Positions 24,528 to 37,194 of a stretch of 64,000 nt of DNA are shown one piece after another. Source of the DNA: Chloroflexota bacterium (lineage in GTDB: Bacteria > Chloroflexota > Anaerolineae > UBA1429); assembly GCA_012719135.1 (NCBI GenBank), contig JAAYAW010000070.1, forward strand, positions 36,357 through 100,356, given 5' to 3'. Every line of letters starts with the position of its first letter. The first letter of the stretch is position 1. Position numbers and translations under genes: made by a program. Below the pieces are notes generated by a model. The model worked only from the letters and a program-made list of their open reading frames with translations. It had not been told where the DNA came from and ran no database searches.

Positions 24528-24600
24528 TGGAGCTGAGGGGATTCGAACCCCTGGCCTCATCAGTGCGATTGATGCGCTCTCCCAGCTGAGCTACAGCCCC
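24528..24600 (-). tRNA. tRNA-Ala (anticodon CGC), CCA not encoded
   Basis: Cloverleaf on the minus strand with the same acceptor, D and T arms as the neighbouring tRNA-Ala and the G3-U70 pair. The anticodon loop ATCGCAC on a CATCA/TGATG stem gives CGC, reading GCG. After the discriminator A the genome reads TAG, so CCA must be added after transcription. It lies 89 bases upstream of the GGC gene and probably shares its transcript. Confidence 0.96.
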
Positions 24601-24614
24601 CGGACAACGGGCAG

Positions 24615-24643
24615 AGTATACGGTCAATACCCCGCGGTGTCAA
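24615..24643 (-). promoter_or_regulatory. promoter of the tRNA-Ala pair
   Basis: Minus strand TTGACA, 17 bases, TATACT: a perfect -35 and one mismatch in the -10. Transcription starts near 24608, just before the first tRNA. Confidence 0.7.
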
Positions 24644-24733
24644 GTCATCGGAGCCCCTGCATCGATAGCCCCACGGTCTCTCTTCGGGCGAGGGTCGGTG
24701 GCGGGCGAGCCGCTACTCACCGGTTTGTCGGTC

Positions 24734-24763
24734 GTGTGCACGGCACACGGAATGTACTATGAT
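24734..24763 (+). promoter_or_regulatory. possible promoter with overlapping palindrome before the Thr/Pro-rich protein
   Basis: A TATGAT -10 element (24758-24763) is preceded by the inverted repeat GTGTGC-ACG-GCACAC (24734-24748), which covers the place of a -35 box. This arrangement resembles an operator controlling the promoter. The regulator is unknown and chance cannot be excluded. Confidence 0.4.
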
Positions 24764-24812
24764 ATGTCTGAAAGTATCCAAGTGACGTCAGGCCATCCGA
24801 GAGGCAGTAACT

Positions 24813-25448
24813 ATGCGGTTCAGGGACCTTATCCTTGCGTTGTGCCTCCTCGCATCGTTTGCATTGGGAGGCGTGATTGCCTGGTTCACCTTTGACAGTC
24901 CCTCCGCAGAGGTGGGGATGATGACCCCATCCCTTCAGGCTACGGCCACGCCCACCGCGCCCCAGCCCACTCTTGCCGCGACGGCTCTCCCCACTCTCAC
25001 CGCTACGGAGACCGCCACTCGGACGCACAGCCCCAGCGCTACGGCGACGGCCACCAGGACTATGACCGCGACTGCATCGCGAACACTGGGCAACACACCT
25101 ACCGGCACGCTGACACGCACGGCGACGCGCACCTCGACGCTCGCACGCACGGCGACACGGAGAAGCACGCCAACGGCCACACGGTCGTTTGTGCCAACGG
25201 CCACCGCAACGCTCACGCCGCCGATCCCGCCAACCTCTGCGCCGCCGCCGAGCACCAGGACCCCGATCCCGCCGACGCGCACGCAACCGCCGCCACCGAC
25301 CGCTGTGCCGCCTACGAGCATTCCTATCCGGACGCCGACGCGTCCTGGTATTCCAACGGCGACAGAGCCCCCGCCGCCCACCGCGACGGAGGTTCCCCCC
25401 CCAACCGCGACGCCTGCTCCGCCCACTCCGCGGCCGACTTTGGGCTAG
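24813..25448 (+). CDS. Thr/Pro-rich secreted or membrane-anchored protein of unknown function
   Basis: 211 residues: a short basic start, one hydrophobic segment (LILALCLLASFALGGVIAW, residues 6-24) that acts as signal sequence or anchor without a lipobox Cys, then about 170 residues of low complexity made almost only of Thr, Ala, Pro, Arg and Ser (TATPTA, TRTATRT, PPPPTAT). No folded domain is visible. Similar tails occur on the kinase-like protein and the deacetylase in this window. GAGAGG before the ATG and a possible promoter support expression. Function unknown; a cell-surface spacer is plausible. The strong composition bias leaves some doubt that it is a real gene. Confidence 0.6.
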   Translation: MRFRDLILALCLLASFALGGVIAWFTFDSPSAEVGMMTPSLQATATPTAPQPTLAATALPTLTATETATRTHSPSATATATRTMTATASRTLGNTPTGTLTRTATRTSTLARTATRRSTPTATRSFVPTATATLTPPIPPTSAPPPSTRTPIPPTRTQPPPPTAVPPTSIPIRTPTRPGIPTATEPPPPTATEVPPPTATPAPPTPRPTLG

Positions 25449-25596
25449 GCGCACAAGGATAGGCTGGCCGCGGGTTGCTTCACCCGGCGCCCTCGCCCGA
25501 CGCGACAGCCATCCTTCGGCGGCACAAGCAGGGGACTCCGTCATGGTATCGTTGGCCGGGCACGTGAGACGAGGACTGGGGACCAGCCAACAACAA

Positions 25597-25619
25597 AGGA
25601 GGCCGCAGAGCGGCCTCCT
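25597..25619 (-). terminator. terminator of tRNA-Gly
   Basis: AGGAGGCCGC and GCGGCCTCCT pair perfectly around a 3-base loop, 7 bases beyond the tRNA 3' end. On the minus strand it is followed by TTGTTGTT. Confidence 0.7.
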
Positions 25620-25626
25620 CATGAGG

Positions 25627-25699
25627 AGCGGGTGATGGGATTCGAACCCACGACATTCTGCTTGGGAAGCAGACACTCTGCCAACTGAGTTACACCCGC
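25627..25699 (-). tRNA. tRNA-Gly (anticodon CCC)
   Basis: Minus-strand cloverleaf: acceptor GCGGGTG/CACCCGC with discriminator T, D arm AACTCAGTTGGCAGAGT, anticodon stem TCTGC/GCAGA with loop TTCCCAA, and T arm GTGGGTTCGAATCCCAT. The anticodon CCC reads GGG glycine codons. CCA is not encoded. It is a single gene with its own promoter (25713-25740) and terminator. Confidence 0.96.
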
Positions 25700-25712
25700 C
25701 TGTACGAGCCCT

Positions 25713-25740
25713 AGTATAACCGGTGTCCCCTGCGCGTCAA
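25713..25740 (-). promoter_or_regulatory. promoter of tRNA-Gly
   Basis: Minus strand TTGACG, 16 bases, TATACT. Transcription starts near 25706, just before the tRNA 5' end at 25699. Confidence 0.6.
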
Positions 25741-25794
25741 ATGTCAAAGCCCAATCCTCGCCGGCGGACCCCCAAGACGAGCCCGCCAGGCGAT

Positions 25795-25823
25795 TTGACA
25801 CAGGAGGCGATTGCGTATATGAT
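25795..25823 (+). promoter_or_regulatory. strong sigma70-type promoter of rpoC
   Basis: TTGACA (perfect), 17 bases, TATGAT. The start near 25830 gives a leader of about 180 bases before the rpoC start. No known leader motif was recognised in it. Confidence 0.75.
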
Positions 25824-26010
25824 GACTTGCTGTGAATTCACCACCTTGCGCAGAGCTTGTGCGTATTGCTTTCCCTCGCCTTTTCTACAGCACCAAACCG
25901 TGGCACCAAGACTCTCGGTACCTTTATGCACCAATCGGAGCATGGCCGGGGGTTTTCGTGCTAGGAAAGCCCGTCGCCTTGTGCACGCGTTATGTCATTA
26001 GGAGGGCATC

Positions 26011-30339
<4,329 letters not shown>

Positions 30340-30341
30340 GC

Positions 30342-33300
30342 ATGAACAGCCGGCATATCCGGACCCTGACCCGGAAACATAAGCGGTCAGGCGGAGGAGC
30401 GATGCTCTTCCGCCTGGCCCTCATCTTGATCCTGGGCACGCTGGGCTCCTTCGTACTCATGGCTGGCCTGGCCGCCGGCAGCGTGTTCACGATCTACACC
30501 TCGTTTGCTCAAGAGCTTCCCCCGGCAGAGGAGATCCAGCGACGCAGCCTCGACACGTTTGAGACCACCCGCATCTACGATCGCACCGGCGAGCATCTGC
30601 TGTACGAGATCATCGCTCCCGATGGTGGCAGGCGTACCTGGATCAGCATCAATGAGTTGCCCCAGTACCTGATAGACGCCGTCGTCGTCATGGAAGACAA
30701 GAACTTTTATGACGAGACGCTCTACACCAACTTTTTCGGCGTGAACGTCGAGGGGGTGGCGCGCGCGATCTGGGGAGAGCTAACCGGCGAGTTTCTCGGC
30801 GGCGGCAGTTCTATCCCACAGCAGCTCGTGAAACTCACCCTGTTTGACACCTTTGAAGAGAGGGCCGATCGCAGTTACCTGCGCAAGATCAAGGAAATGG
30901 TCCTGACCATCGAGTTGATGAGGCAGAACCAGGGCCGTGAAGGTCGCGACCGGATCCTTGAGGCCTATATCAACAACATCTTTTACGGGAACATGGCGTA
31001 CGGCATCGAGGCCGCCGCGCAGACGTATTTTGGCAAGTCGGCCAGAGATCTGACACTGGCGGAAGCCGCGATGCTCGTCCCGTTGTCGAACGCGCCTGCT
31101 CTCACGCCACTCAGCGCACCGGAGGATGCCAAAGAACGCCAGGAGATGGTGCTGGATCGGCTCTATCTTGCTGGGTATGTCTCTGCAGAAGAGGCGTTTG
31201 CTGCCAAGCAAGAAACGCTCGTCGTGGCCCCGGCATCCGTGGATATGCAAACGCCCCATTGGGTGCTGTACGTACGCGATCTCTTGGAGAAGCAGTTTGG
31301 GGCCGAGGCCGTGTATGGTGGAGGCCTGCAGGTTATCACGTCTTTGGACGTCGACGTTCAGGCCGAAGCCGAGCGTATCGTGCGCGAACACGTCGGCGAG
31401 CTCGGAGAACAGCTCAAGTTCGACAACGCCGCTGTGGTCGTGCAGGACGTCAAGACGGCAGAGATACTGGCCATGGTCGGCAGCCTCGACTATCGAAATG
31501 AAGAGATCGACGGCGAGATCAATATGGCCGTCTCTCCGCGCCAGCCAGGATCGAGCTTTAAGCCCTTTGTCTACGCTACCGCCTTTGCACAGGGCTACAC
31601 GCCCGCGACCATGGTCATGGACATACCGGTCAGCTTCCCGAACCCTCCGAACGAGAACTATGAGCCGCTGAACTACTCCAAGACTTTCCATGGTGCCATT
31701 ACGCTTCGTTACGCTCTTGGCAACTCGTACAACATCCCGGCTGTCATCATGATGGACAAAGTAGGCGTCACGCCGGTGATCGATACGGCACATGCCATGG
31801 GCATCGAGACTCTGTCCGGCTCCGGCTACGGCCTCTCCGTCGCGCTGGGCGGAAGCGAGGTTCGCCTGGTGGACATGGTCTACGGCTTTTCCGTGTTCGC
31901 AAACGACGGCACGATGCTCGGAGTCCCAAAGGAAGCAGAGGACGTCAAACCGGGCTACAGGCAGCTCGATCCGGTGGCCATCCTGCGCGTGACTCGAGCC
32001 AACGGCGAGGAGCTTTACCGCTACCTCCAGCCCGAGGCACGCCACGTCATCAGCCCCCAGGTCGCCTACCTGATCCAGAGCGTGCTATCGGACAACCAGG
32101 CGCGCTCGTCCGCCTTTGGCGCCTACAGTGCACTGACCCTGGGCGACCGACCAGCGGCCGTCAAAACGGGCACCACAAACGACTTTCATGACGGCTGGAC
32201 GGTCGGGTTCTCCCCGCAGTACGCAGTGGGCGTGTGGACCGGCAACGCGAATCATGATCCAATGGCGGAAGGCGCCGATGGCGTACGGACCGCCGGGCCG
32301 ATCTGGAACCAGATCATGACCTATCTGCATGAGGGTCTGCCCATCGAGCCCTTTGACAGGCCTGAGGGCATTGTCACGGCGACGGTGGATACCGTCTCCG
32401 GCAAGCTGCCCACCGAGTACTCCCCTGCCACTCGGCAGGAGGTATTCATCGAGGGCACCGTTCCCACGGAACCGGACGATATGCATGTGCCGATCCAGAT
32501 AGACCGCACCACTGGGCAGTTGGCCACACCATACTGCCCGCCGGAAGAGGTGGAGACCACCGTATTCACGGTGTACCCCGCCGAAGCAGCGGATTGGGTC
32601 GCAGAAGAAGGACTACCGCAGCCACCTACGGAGATGTGCAGCGCGCACGGCCCCAGCTACGCCGATCAGGACGTCGCTCTCATCAGCCCTAGAGCATATC
32701 AGTCGGTTGGCGGCGTCGTGACCATCACCGGAAACGCGCGCGCCGGGAGCCAGGAACGCTTCTGGCTCGAGGTAGGTGCCGGCACCAATCCCGTGCAGTG
32801 GATGCCCGTCACGGGGGAATCCGGCGAGCGCGTGGATAACAACGTGCTGGGAATGTGGGACACTGCCAGCCTCGACGGCCCTCATACTCTGCAGCTCGTG
32901 GTGATCGATGGCGGCAACCGGCGCACGGTCAGCGTCCCCGTGGTGGTGGACAACCAGGCACCATCGGTGCGCATAGCCAGCCCCAGCGCGGACATGCCGG
33001 TTGTAGAGGGCAACCAGGACAAGCGCGACAAGGATCGAACCTTCCAGGTTGGAGCGGACGATGCCGTGATCGTGAAGGTGACCGCGCAGGACAATCGGTC
33101 GGTCCAGAGAGTAGAGCTCTACCTGAACGGGCACCTGGCCGGCAGCAGCAACGTGCCTCCGTTTACTGTAAGGGTGCCGTACGAGGCGCTGCCCGGAGAG
33201 ATCGAGAACGCAGAAGCGCTCCAAGCCCTTCTCGGAGGCCTGCCGGCGCTCTCTCCGCCCGCAGGTGCCCGTGCCTTTGTAGCACACGTGGTGGTCTACG

Positions 33301-33356
33301 ACAGCGCAGGGAATGCTGCGGTCAGCCAGCCCGTGGATCTGTACACCATCCAGTAG
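30342..33356 (+). CDS. class A penicillin-binding protein (bifunctional transglycosylase/transpeptidase)
   Basis: A 1004-residue cell-wall enzyme anchored by one N-terminal helix (about 21-50). The GT51 transglycosylase domain has the catalytic Glu in VVMEDKNFYDE (about residue 117) and GSSIPQQLVKL. The transpeptidase has all three motifs: SSFK (Ser404, Lys407), SYN (462-464) and KTGT (from 608). A C-terminal extension of about 280 residues includes an Ig/Big-like beta domain (SPRAYQSVGGVVTITGNARAG), as in PBP1C-like proteins. It polymerises and cross-links peptidoglycan outside the membrane. It begins 2 bases after rpoC and ends at a strong terminator. Confidence 0.92.
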   Translation: MNSRHIRTLTRKHKRSGGGAMLFRLALILILGTLGSFVLMAGLAAGSVFTIYTSFAQELPPAEEIQRRSLDTFETTRIYDRTGEHLLYEIIAPDGGRRTWISINELPQYLIDAVVVMEDKNFYDETLYTNFFGVNVEGVARAIWGELTGEFLGGGSSIPQQLVKLTLFDTFEERADRSYLRKIKEMVLTIELMRQNQGREGRDRILEAYINNIFYGNMAYGIEAAAQTYFGKSARDLTLAEAAMLVPLSNAPALTPLSAPEDAKERQEMVLDRLYLAGYVSAEEAFAAKQETLVVAPASVDMQTPHWVLYVRDLLEKQFGAEAVYGGGLQVITSLDVDVQAEAERIVREHVGELGEQLKFDNAAVVVQDVKTAEILAMVGSLDYRNEEIDGEINMAVSPRQPGSSFKPFVYATAFAQGYTPATMVMDIPVSFPNPPNENYEPLNYSKTFHGAITLRYALGNSYNIPAVIMMDKVGVTPVIDTAHAMGIETLSGSGYGLSVALGGSEVRLVDMVYGFSVFANDGTMLGVPKEAEDVKPGYRQLDPVAILRVTRANGEELYRYLQPEARHVISPQVAYLIQSVLSDNQARSSAFGAYSALTLGDRPAAVKTGTTNDFHDGWTVGFSPQYAVGVWTGNANHDPMAEGADGVRTAGPIWNQIMTYLHEGLPIEPFDRPEGIVTATVDTVSGKLPTEYSPATRQEVFIEGTVPTEPDDMHVPIQIDRTTGQLATPYCPPEEVETTVFTVYPAEAADWVAEEGLPQPPTEMCSAHGPSYADQDVALISPRAYQSVGGVVTITGNARAGSQERFWLEVGAGTNPVQWMPVTGESGERVDNNVLGMWDTASLDGPHTLQLVVIDGGNRRTVSVPVVVDNQAPSVRIASPSADMPVVEGNQDKRDKDRTFQVGADDAVIVKVTAQDNRSVQRVELYLNGHLAGSSNVPPFTVRVPYEALPGEIENAEALQALLGGLPALSPPAGARAFVAHVVVYDSAGNAAVSQPVDLYTIQ

Positions 33357-33369
33357 CGGTTACCCATGC

Positions 33370-33401
33370 AACCGCCGGACGAGCGCGCTCGTCCGGCGGT
33401 T
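33370..33401. terminator. intrinsic terminator, PBP gene and facing operon
   Basis: A perfect 32-base palindrome (AACCGCCGGACGAG... ), usable as a 14-base-pair stem, then TTTGTT on the plus strand. It lies 13 bases after the PBP stop and 3 bases before the stop of the convergent zincin gene, so it may serve both. Confidence 0.75.
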
Positions 33402-33404
33402 TTG

Positions 33405-33785
33405 TTATCCCCTGCGTTCCAGCCGGGCCAGGTCCTCCTCCGAGAAGCCAAAGTGATGCGCGATCTCGTGGACGATTGTGTCCCGGATGAGGCCTTCCAA
33501 ATCGGCCTCGCTATCTGCCACCTGCTCCAGTGGCCGCTGAAACAGCGTGATCCTGTCCGGCGGATGGAGATGGTATCCACTGCCTCGCCGCGTGAGGGGG
33601 ACCCCCTCGTACAGCCCGAGCAGCATCTGGCCCCTCACTTGCACCACACGCTGCTGGGCGGCACTGGGCCAGAGTGCCGTGGTGATCAGCACGTTCTGCA
33701 TGTGCTCGTGCACCCACCCGGGCAGGGCAGCGACGGCTCGATCGACCAGGGCCTCAAACTGCGCAACGCTGGTCCTGGCGGGCAC
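33405..33785 (-). CDS. small zincin-like metallopeptidase family protein (PF06262 type)
   Basis: A 126-residue protein with the zinc site HEIAHHFG (HExxH) near the C terminus and a further acidic stretch after it, plus the family block VLLGLYEGVPLTRRG-like (here MLLGLYEGVPLTRR). These short zincins are widespread in Actinobacteria and Chloroflexota; substrates are unknown. The GTG start directly follows the TAA of the upstream RqcH gene, so translation is probably coupled. No signal peptide. Confidence 0.82.
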   Translation of the reverse strand: MPARTSVAQFEALVDRAVAALPGWVHEHMQNVLITTALWPSAAQQRVVQVRGQMLLGLYEGVPLTRRGSGYHLHPPDRITLFQRPLEQVADSEADLEGLIRDTIVHEIAHHFGFSEEDLARLERRG

Positions 33786-35540
33786 TTAGCCCTCCTCGCC
33801 CTGCAGAGATGGATCTCGGGGCTGGACGGTCAGCGTGCGCTCGTTTCGATAGGTGACCATACCGGGGCGCCCACCGGGCATACGCCGAACGTGGCGACGT
33901 TCTGTGAAATCGACGGCGACCGTAGCCTCATCGCGCAGCCGCGAGTAGTAGGCCGCCACAGAGGCGGCAAAGAGCAGATCTCGCTCATTCAGCGCGTCCG
34001 TGCCACTTCGTACGATCACATGCCCACCGGACACGCCGCGAGCATGCAACCAGAGATCGCGTGGCTCGCTCATCCGAAAAGTTACGATCTCGTTCTGGGC
34101 ACTATTCCGCCCCGCAAGAACCAGAGCGCCGTTTGGGCCTCGGAGCTCAAGCGGTGCGGCCGCTCGCGGCTGCACCCGTGAAGCAGCTGCTCGAAGATAG
34201 CCGGCCTCCTGCAACGCGGCGCGCACGGCCTCCAGCCCGGGTCGATCCTGGGCCAGGGAGAGATCGTTCTGAAGCTGCTCCAGGTACGCCAACTCGCGGC
34301 GTGCCTCGTCCAGGAGCGTCGGAATCCGCTCCCCGGCTGATTGACGCTTGCGATAGGCCTGGAATGCGGCCTGCGCGTTCGCCGCCGGCGACAGTGTCGG
34401 GTCCAGGGTGAGGCGGAGTTCCTCATCGCCGGATGCCCCTTCCTCGCCCGTCACGTCACCTCTCCGGAACACAAGCTCTTCCTGCCCCGGCTGTATGGAC
34501 CAGGCCAGGGCCAGGATCGCCTCTCCTCGGAACTGTAGATCAGCCAGTTCCTCCGGCTCCGCCGCAGCACGCTTGAGGGATGCCACGCGCCGAGAGAACC
34601 GCTTCACCTGGCCGTCGATCAGGGCCCGGATCCCCGCGCGTGCCCCGGCATAGGCGTCTCGCGGGCGAACGGCACTCAAGGGCGTCGCCGCGGCCGCACT
34701 CACCGAGGCGACGGGCTCCCAGCTGTCACAATGAGTCAGGGGATAAGGAGCGATCGCGACGGCATAGCGCGCATCCGAGCAGTGCTGATACCCGATCGAA
34801 GGCGCCCACTCATGCATCTCTGCGAGCGACAGCAGTCCCTTCATCTCTGCGAGGAGACGGGCAAGCTCGGCATCATCCAGAGGCCAGCGCGCTTCGGCGT
34901 TTCCGGTTGACCGGAAGCAGGCCTCCCGCGCCAGCAACGGACTCATACCCTCGATGGCGGAAACAAGGCGACGCGGTACCTGGCCCGATTGGGCCTCTAG
35001 AGCCTGATTCAGGGCCGCCAAATCCAGTGTGGCACAAGCGATCTTGTTCTGAGGGGGCGGTGGAACATATCGATGCCCCGGGAGCACAGTGCGATAGCGG
35101 TTGATGCGCGCCGGCACTCTCTTGGCGGAGTCCAGAATAAGGCCTGCCTGGTCAAGCAGGAGGAGGTTACTTAGGCGCCCCATGACCTCGCACACCAGTT
35201 CGACGGACCCCTCGGCCCCGGTGAACGAGAACCTCAGCACGCGTTCCAATCCGGGTTGACTGATGCCTGTCAGCCGCGCACCCTCCACATATTTGCGCAA
35301 GAGGAGCTGAAGAGGTGAAGCGTTCTCGGCGCCGCGCCTCAGGCGCTCTTCGCACAGGGCTACTTTCGCCGAGTCGGCTTCAGCATCCAGAAGAAGCTGG
35401 TATCTGGACCCGGCATACACCTCGATCCCGATGCTCAGCTCCGATGGGCGTACCACACGTTGAACGCGCCCACCGACGAGCAGATCTGACAACTCGTCGC
35501 AGATAGCAGCCAGAAGAAGCGCGTCCTGACTCATGGTCAC
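33786..35540 (-). CDS. rqcH: NFACT family protein, RqcH/Rqc2 homologue
   Basis: A 584-residue protein with the N-terminal NFACT-N domain (LVGGRVQRVVRPSE, CEVMGRLSNLLLLD), a helical coiled-coil middle (about 290-430) and the C-terminal NFACT-R domain with DLWLHARGVSGGHVIVRSG. Homologues bind stalled large ribosomal subunits and add alanine tails to the nascent chain in ribosome rescue. The GTG start at 35540 overlaps the TGA of the deacetylase gene by four bases and has GGAGG 7 bases upstream; an ATG at 35534 is the alternative. It is the middle gene of a coupled three-gene operon. Confidence 0.88.
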   Translation of the reverse strand: MTMSQDALLLAAICDELSDLLVGGRVQRVVRPSELSIGIEVYAGSRYQLLLDAEADSAKVALCEERLRRGAENASPLQLLLRKYVEGARLTGISQPGLERVLRFSFTGAEGSVELVCEVMGRLSNLLLLDQAGLILDSAKRVPARINRYRTVLPGHRYVPPPPQNKIACATLDLAALNQALEAQSGQVPRRLVSAIEGMSPLLAREACFRSTGNAEARWPLDDAELARLLAEMKGLLSLAEMHEWAPSIGYQHCSDARYAVAIAPYPLTHCDSWEPVASVSAAAATPLSAVRPRDAYAGARAGIRALIDGQVKRFSRRVASLKRAAAEPEELADLQFRGEAILALAWSIQPGQEELVFRRGDVTGEEGASGDEELRLTLDPTLSPAANAQAAFQAYRKRQSAGERIPTLLDEARRELAYLEQLQNDLSLAQDRPGLEAVRAALQEAGYLRAAASRVQPRAAAPLELRGPNGALVLAGRNSAQNEIVTFRMSEPRDLWLHARGVSGGHVIVRSGTDALNERDLLFAASVAAYYSRLRDEATVAVDFTERRHVRRMPGGRPGMVTYRNERTLTVQPRDPSLQGEEG

Positions 35541-36643
35541 TCAAGCGCCTCCAGCAGGTCGGAAAAACGTGGCAGCGTATAGTCGCCATGGACACGTACC
35601 CGCTCAAGATCGAAAAGGCTCTCGGACGAATGCTCGTGCCCGAACAAGGTCGTAGTTGCAGCCCAGTAGCCCAACTCGTGCAGAACCTGCATGGCCTCTT
35701 CGTCATAGTGGCCGGAGGGGTAGCAGAAACAGCGCACAATCTCGCCAGTACGTTCCTCGATCGCCTCCTTGGACCCAAGCATCTGCCAGATGAGGTAATC
35801 CCGTCCCCGGCCCTCCATTGCGTCATGGGTATAGCCATGCGCCTCCATGGACATGCCGGCAGCGGCCATCTCCGACACCTGTGGCCACGTCAGGTACTCT
35901 GGGTGCCCCTGATCGATATAGCTCGTGATCAGGAAGAAGGTCCCGGCATAGCCATACTTGGTCAGAAGTGGATACGCGTGCTCATAGGCATCACGATAGC
36001 CATCATCAAAGGTGAGCACTATCGGACGCTCGGGCAAAGGGGCGCCTACCGTCAACGCGCGCACCAGATCGTTCAGGGAGATCGTCGTATACCCGGCCGA
36101 TTTCAGATAGGCGAGTTGCTCATCAAAACGCTCGGGAGTCACCGACAGATCGGTTCGAATCGCGTCGGAGCCAGCCGGAGGCTCTGAGATGTAGTGATAC
36201 ATGAGGATGGGCACATCAAGCGTTCGCAGGGCGCCATCGGGGGTGGGCAGGGGGTGCGGCGTAGCCGTGGGAGTCGGGGTCAGAGTCGGCGTCGATGTGA
36301 CCGTGGGTAACGGCGTGTCACTCGGGGTCAGTGAATACGTGGGCGCTGTAGTAGCCGTTGGCGCCTGCGTTGCAGGCAACGGCGTAGCTGTAGGCTGCGC
36401 GGTGTCCGTGGGAGTGGCGGATGCCGTCGGCGTGACCGTCGAGGTCCAGAACATCTCTCGCAGGTGCCCTGCGATGCCTTCCGGCCCGGAGACAGCGCCG
36501 ATCAGGTCGACAGCCTCGTCTTGTCCCGCAGAGATATGGTGCGCAAGCAGTGTGACGACCAGGACGGCCGTCACCGCGATCAAGCCGCCCACCAACCATC
36601 GCGCACGGCCTAGCCTTCGCGCGGTACGATCAGAGTTTTCCAT
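35537..36643 (-). CDS. membrane-anchored polysaccharide deacetylase (NodB/CE4 domain)
   Basis: A 368-residue protein: one N-terminal transmembrane helix (about 14-36), a Thr/Pro-rich linker (about 70-135, with TPTPTAT repeats), then a NodB domain. Motif 1 is LTFDDGYRDAY, with the metal-binding Asp pair; motif 2 is EAHGYTHDA, supplying the two His; FCYPSGHYDEE is motif 3. CE4 enzymes remove acetyl groups from peptidoglycan, chitin-like or exopolysaccharide chains outside the cell. A short leader follows a good promoter. The end overlaps the RqcH gene by 4 bases. Confidence 0.9.
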   Translation of the reverse strand: MENSDRTARRLGRARWLVGGLIAVTAVLVVTLLAHHISAGQDEAVDLIGAVSGPEGIAGHLREMFWTSTVTPTASATPTDTAQPTATPLPATQAPTATTAPTYSLTPSDTPLPTVTSTPTLTPTPTATPHPLPTPDGALRTLDVPILMYHYISEPPAGSDAIRTDLSVTPERFDEQLAYLKSAGYTTISLNDLVRALTVGAPLPERPIVLTFDDGYRDAYEHAYPLLTKYGYAGTFFLITSYIDQGHPEYLTWPQVSEMAAAGMSMEAHGYTHDAMEGRGRDYLIWQMLGSKEAIEERTGEIVRCFCYPSGHYDEEAMQVLHELGYWAATTTLFGHEHSSESLFDLERVRVHGDYTLPRFSDLLEALE

Positions 36644-36660
36644 ATATAACCTGTTTGATG

Positions 36661-36689
36661 ATGATACCGAAGGCGACCGGCCGTGTCAA
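36661..36689 (-). promoter_or_regulatory. promoter of the deacetylase-rqcH-zincin operon
   Basis: Minus strand TTGACA (perfect), 17 bases, TATCAT. Transcription would begin near 36654, leaving a leader of only about 11 bases before the ATG, with a weak AGG ribosome site. Confidence 0.65.
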
Positions 36690-36744
36690 AGACCCTAGCC
36701 GGGAGGGCATACATCGGTGCGGACGACCCGCGCCAGGAGCCCAC

Positions 36745-36772
36745 TTGACGGGTAGATGCGATCATGTACACT
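36745..36772 (+). promoter_or_regulatory. promoter of the trp T-box leader and operon
   Basis: TTGACG, 16 bases, TACACT (five and four of six matches). It would start transcription near 36779, immediately before the T-box stem I. Confidence 0.5.
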
Positions 36773-36790
36773 GTCATCAGTTCATCACGA

Positions 36791-37157
36791 CAAGGCGATG
36801 ACCGGGAAGAGTACACTGTGGGGTGCGGCCCAGAGAGTCGGGGGCAGGTGTGAGCCCGACGCCGAGACCACGGTCGAATGGACCCGCGAGCCGTGCGCCG
36901 AAAGGGAGGACCTGATCACTCCCGAGTAGTACGCACCGGATGCGCTCCGTTATCGCAGCGCAGGATATCGGGTTGCGGCCAAGCGCGTGGTCGAGGCCCC
37001 GTATCTGACGAGAGGTTGGCTCCCTGGTCCATATACCCGTCTCCGACGGGTTTTCTTCTATACAGGGCGCCGGCAAAGGTGGGTGGCACCGCGAGAGCTC
37101 TAGCTCCTCGCCCCGCTATGAGATTCGTCTCTGCGGGGTCGGGGAGCTCTTTTGTTC
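36791..37157 (+). promoter_or_regulatory. T-box riboswitch, tryptophan-specific (specifier UGG)
   Basis: All landmarks of a transcriptional T-box are present in order. Stem I begins GCGATGACCGGGAAGAGTAC, followed by the AGAGAG and GGTGTGA elements. The specifier loop GAATGGACC puts TGG at 36879-36881. A small stem III is at about 37031-37050, then the antiterminator sequence GTGGGTGGCACCGCG at 37079-37093. A terminator (CTCC-CGCCCCGC / GCGGGG-GGGGAGC) with TTTTGTT follows. Uncharged tRNA-Trp should pair with the specifier and with the bulge, freeing transcription into trpE. It is a cis element on the mRNA and explains how the whole operon senses tryptophan. Confidence 0.92.
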
Positions 37158-37194
37158 CCTCCCGCACCAGCATGCAGGCTACAGGAGAGGAACG

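Noticed and set aside
24935-25426. Repeat region taken as a CRISPR or tandem repeat array
   Set aside because: The repeats are codon-level Thr/Pro repeats of variable length in a protein frame, not spaced identical units.
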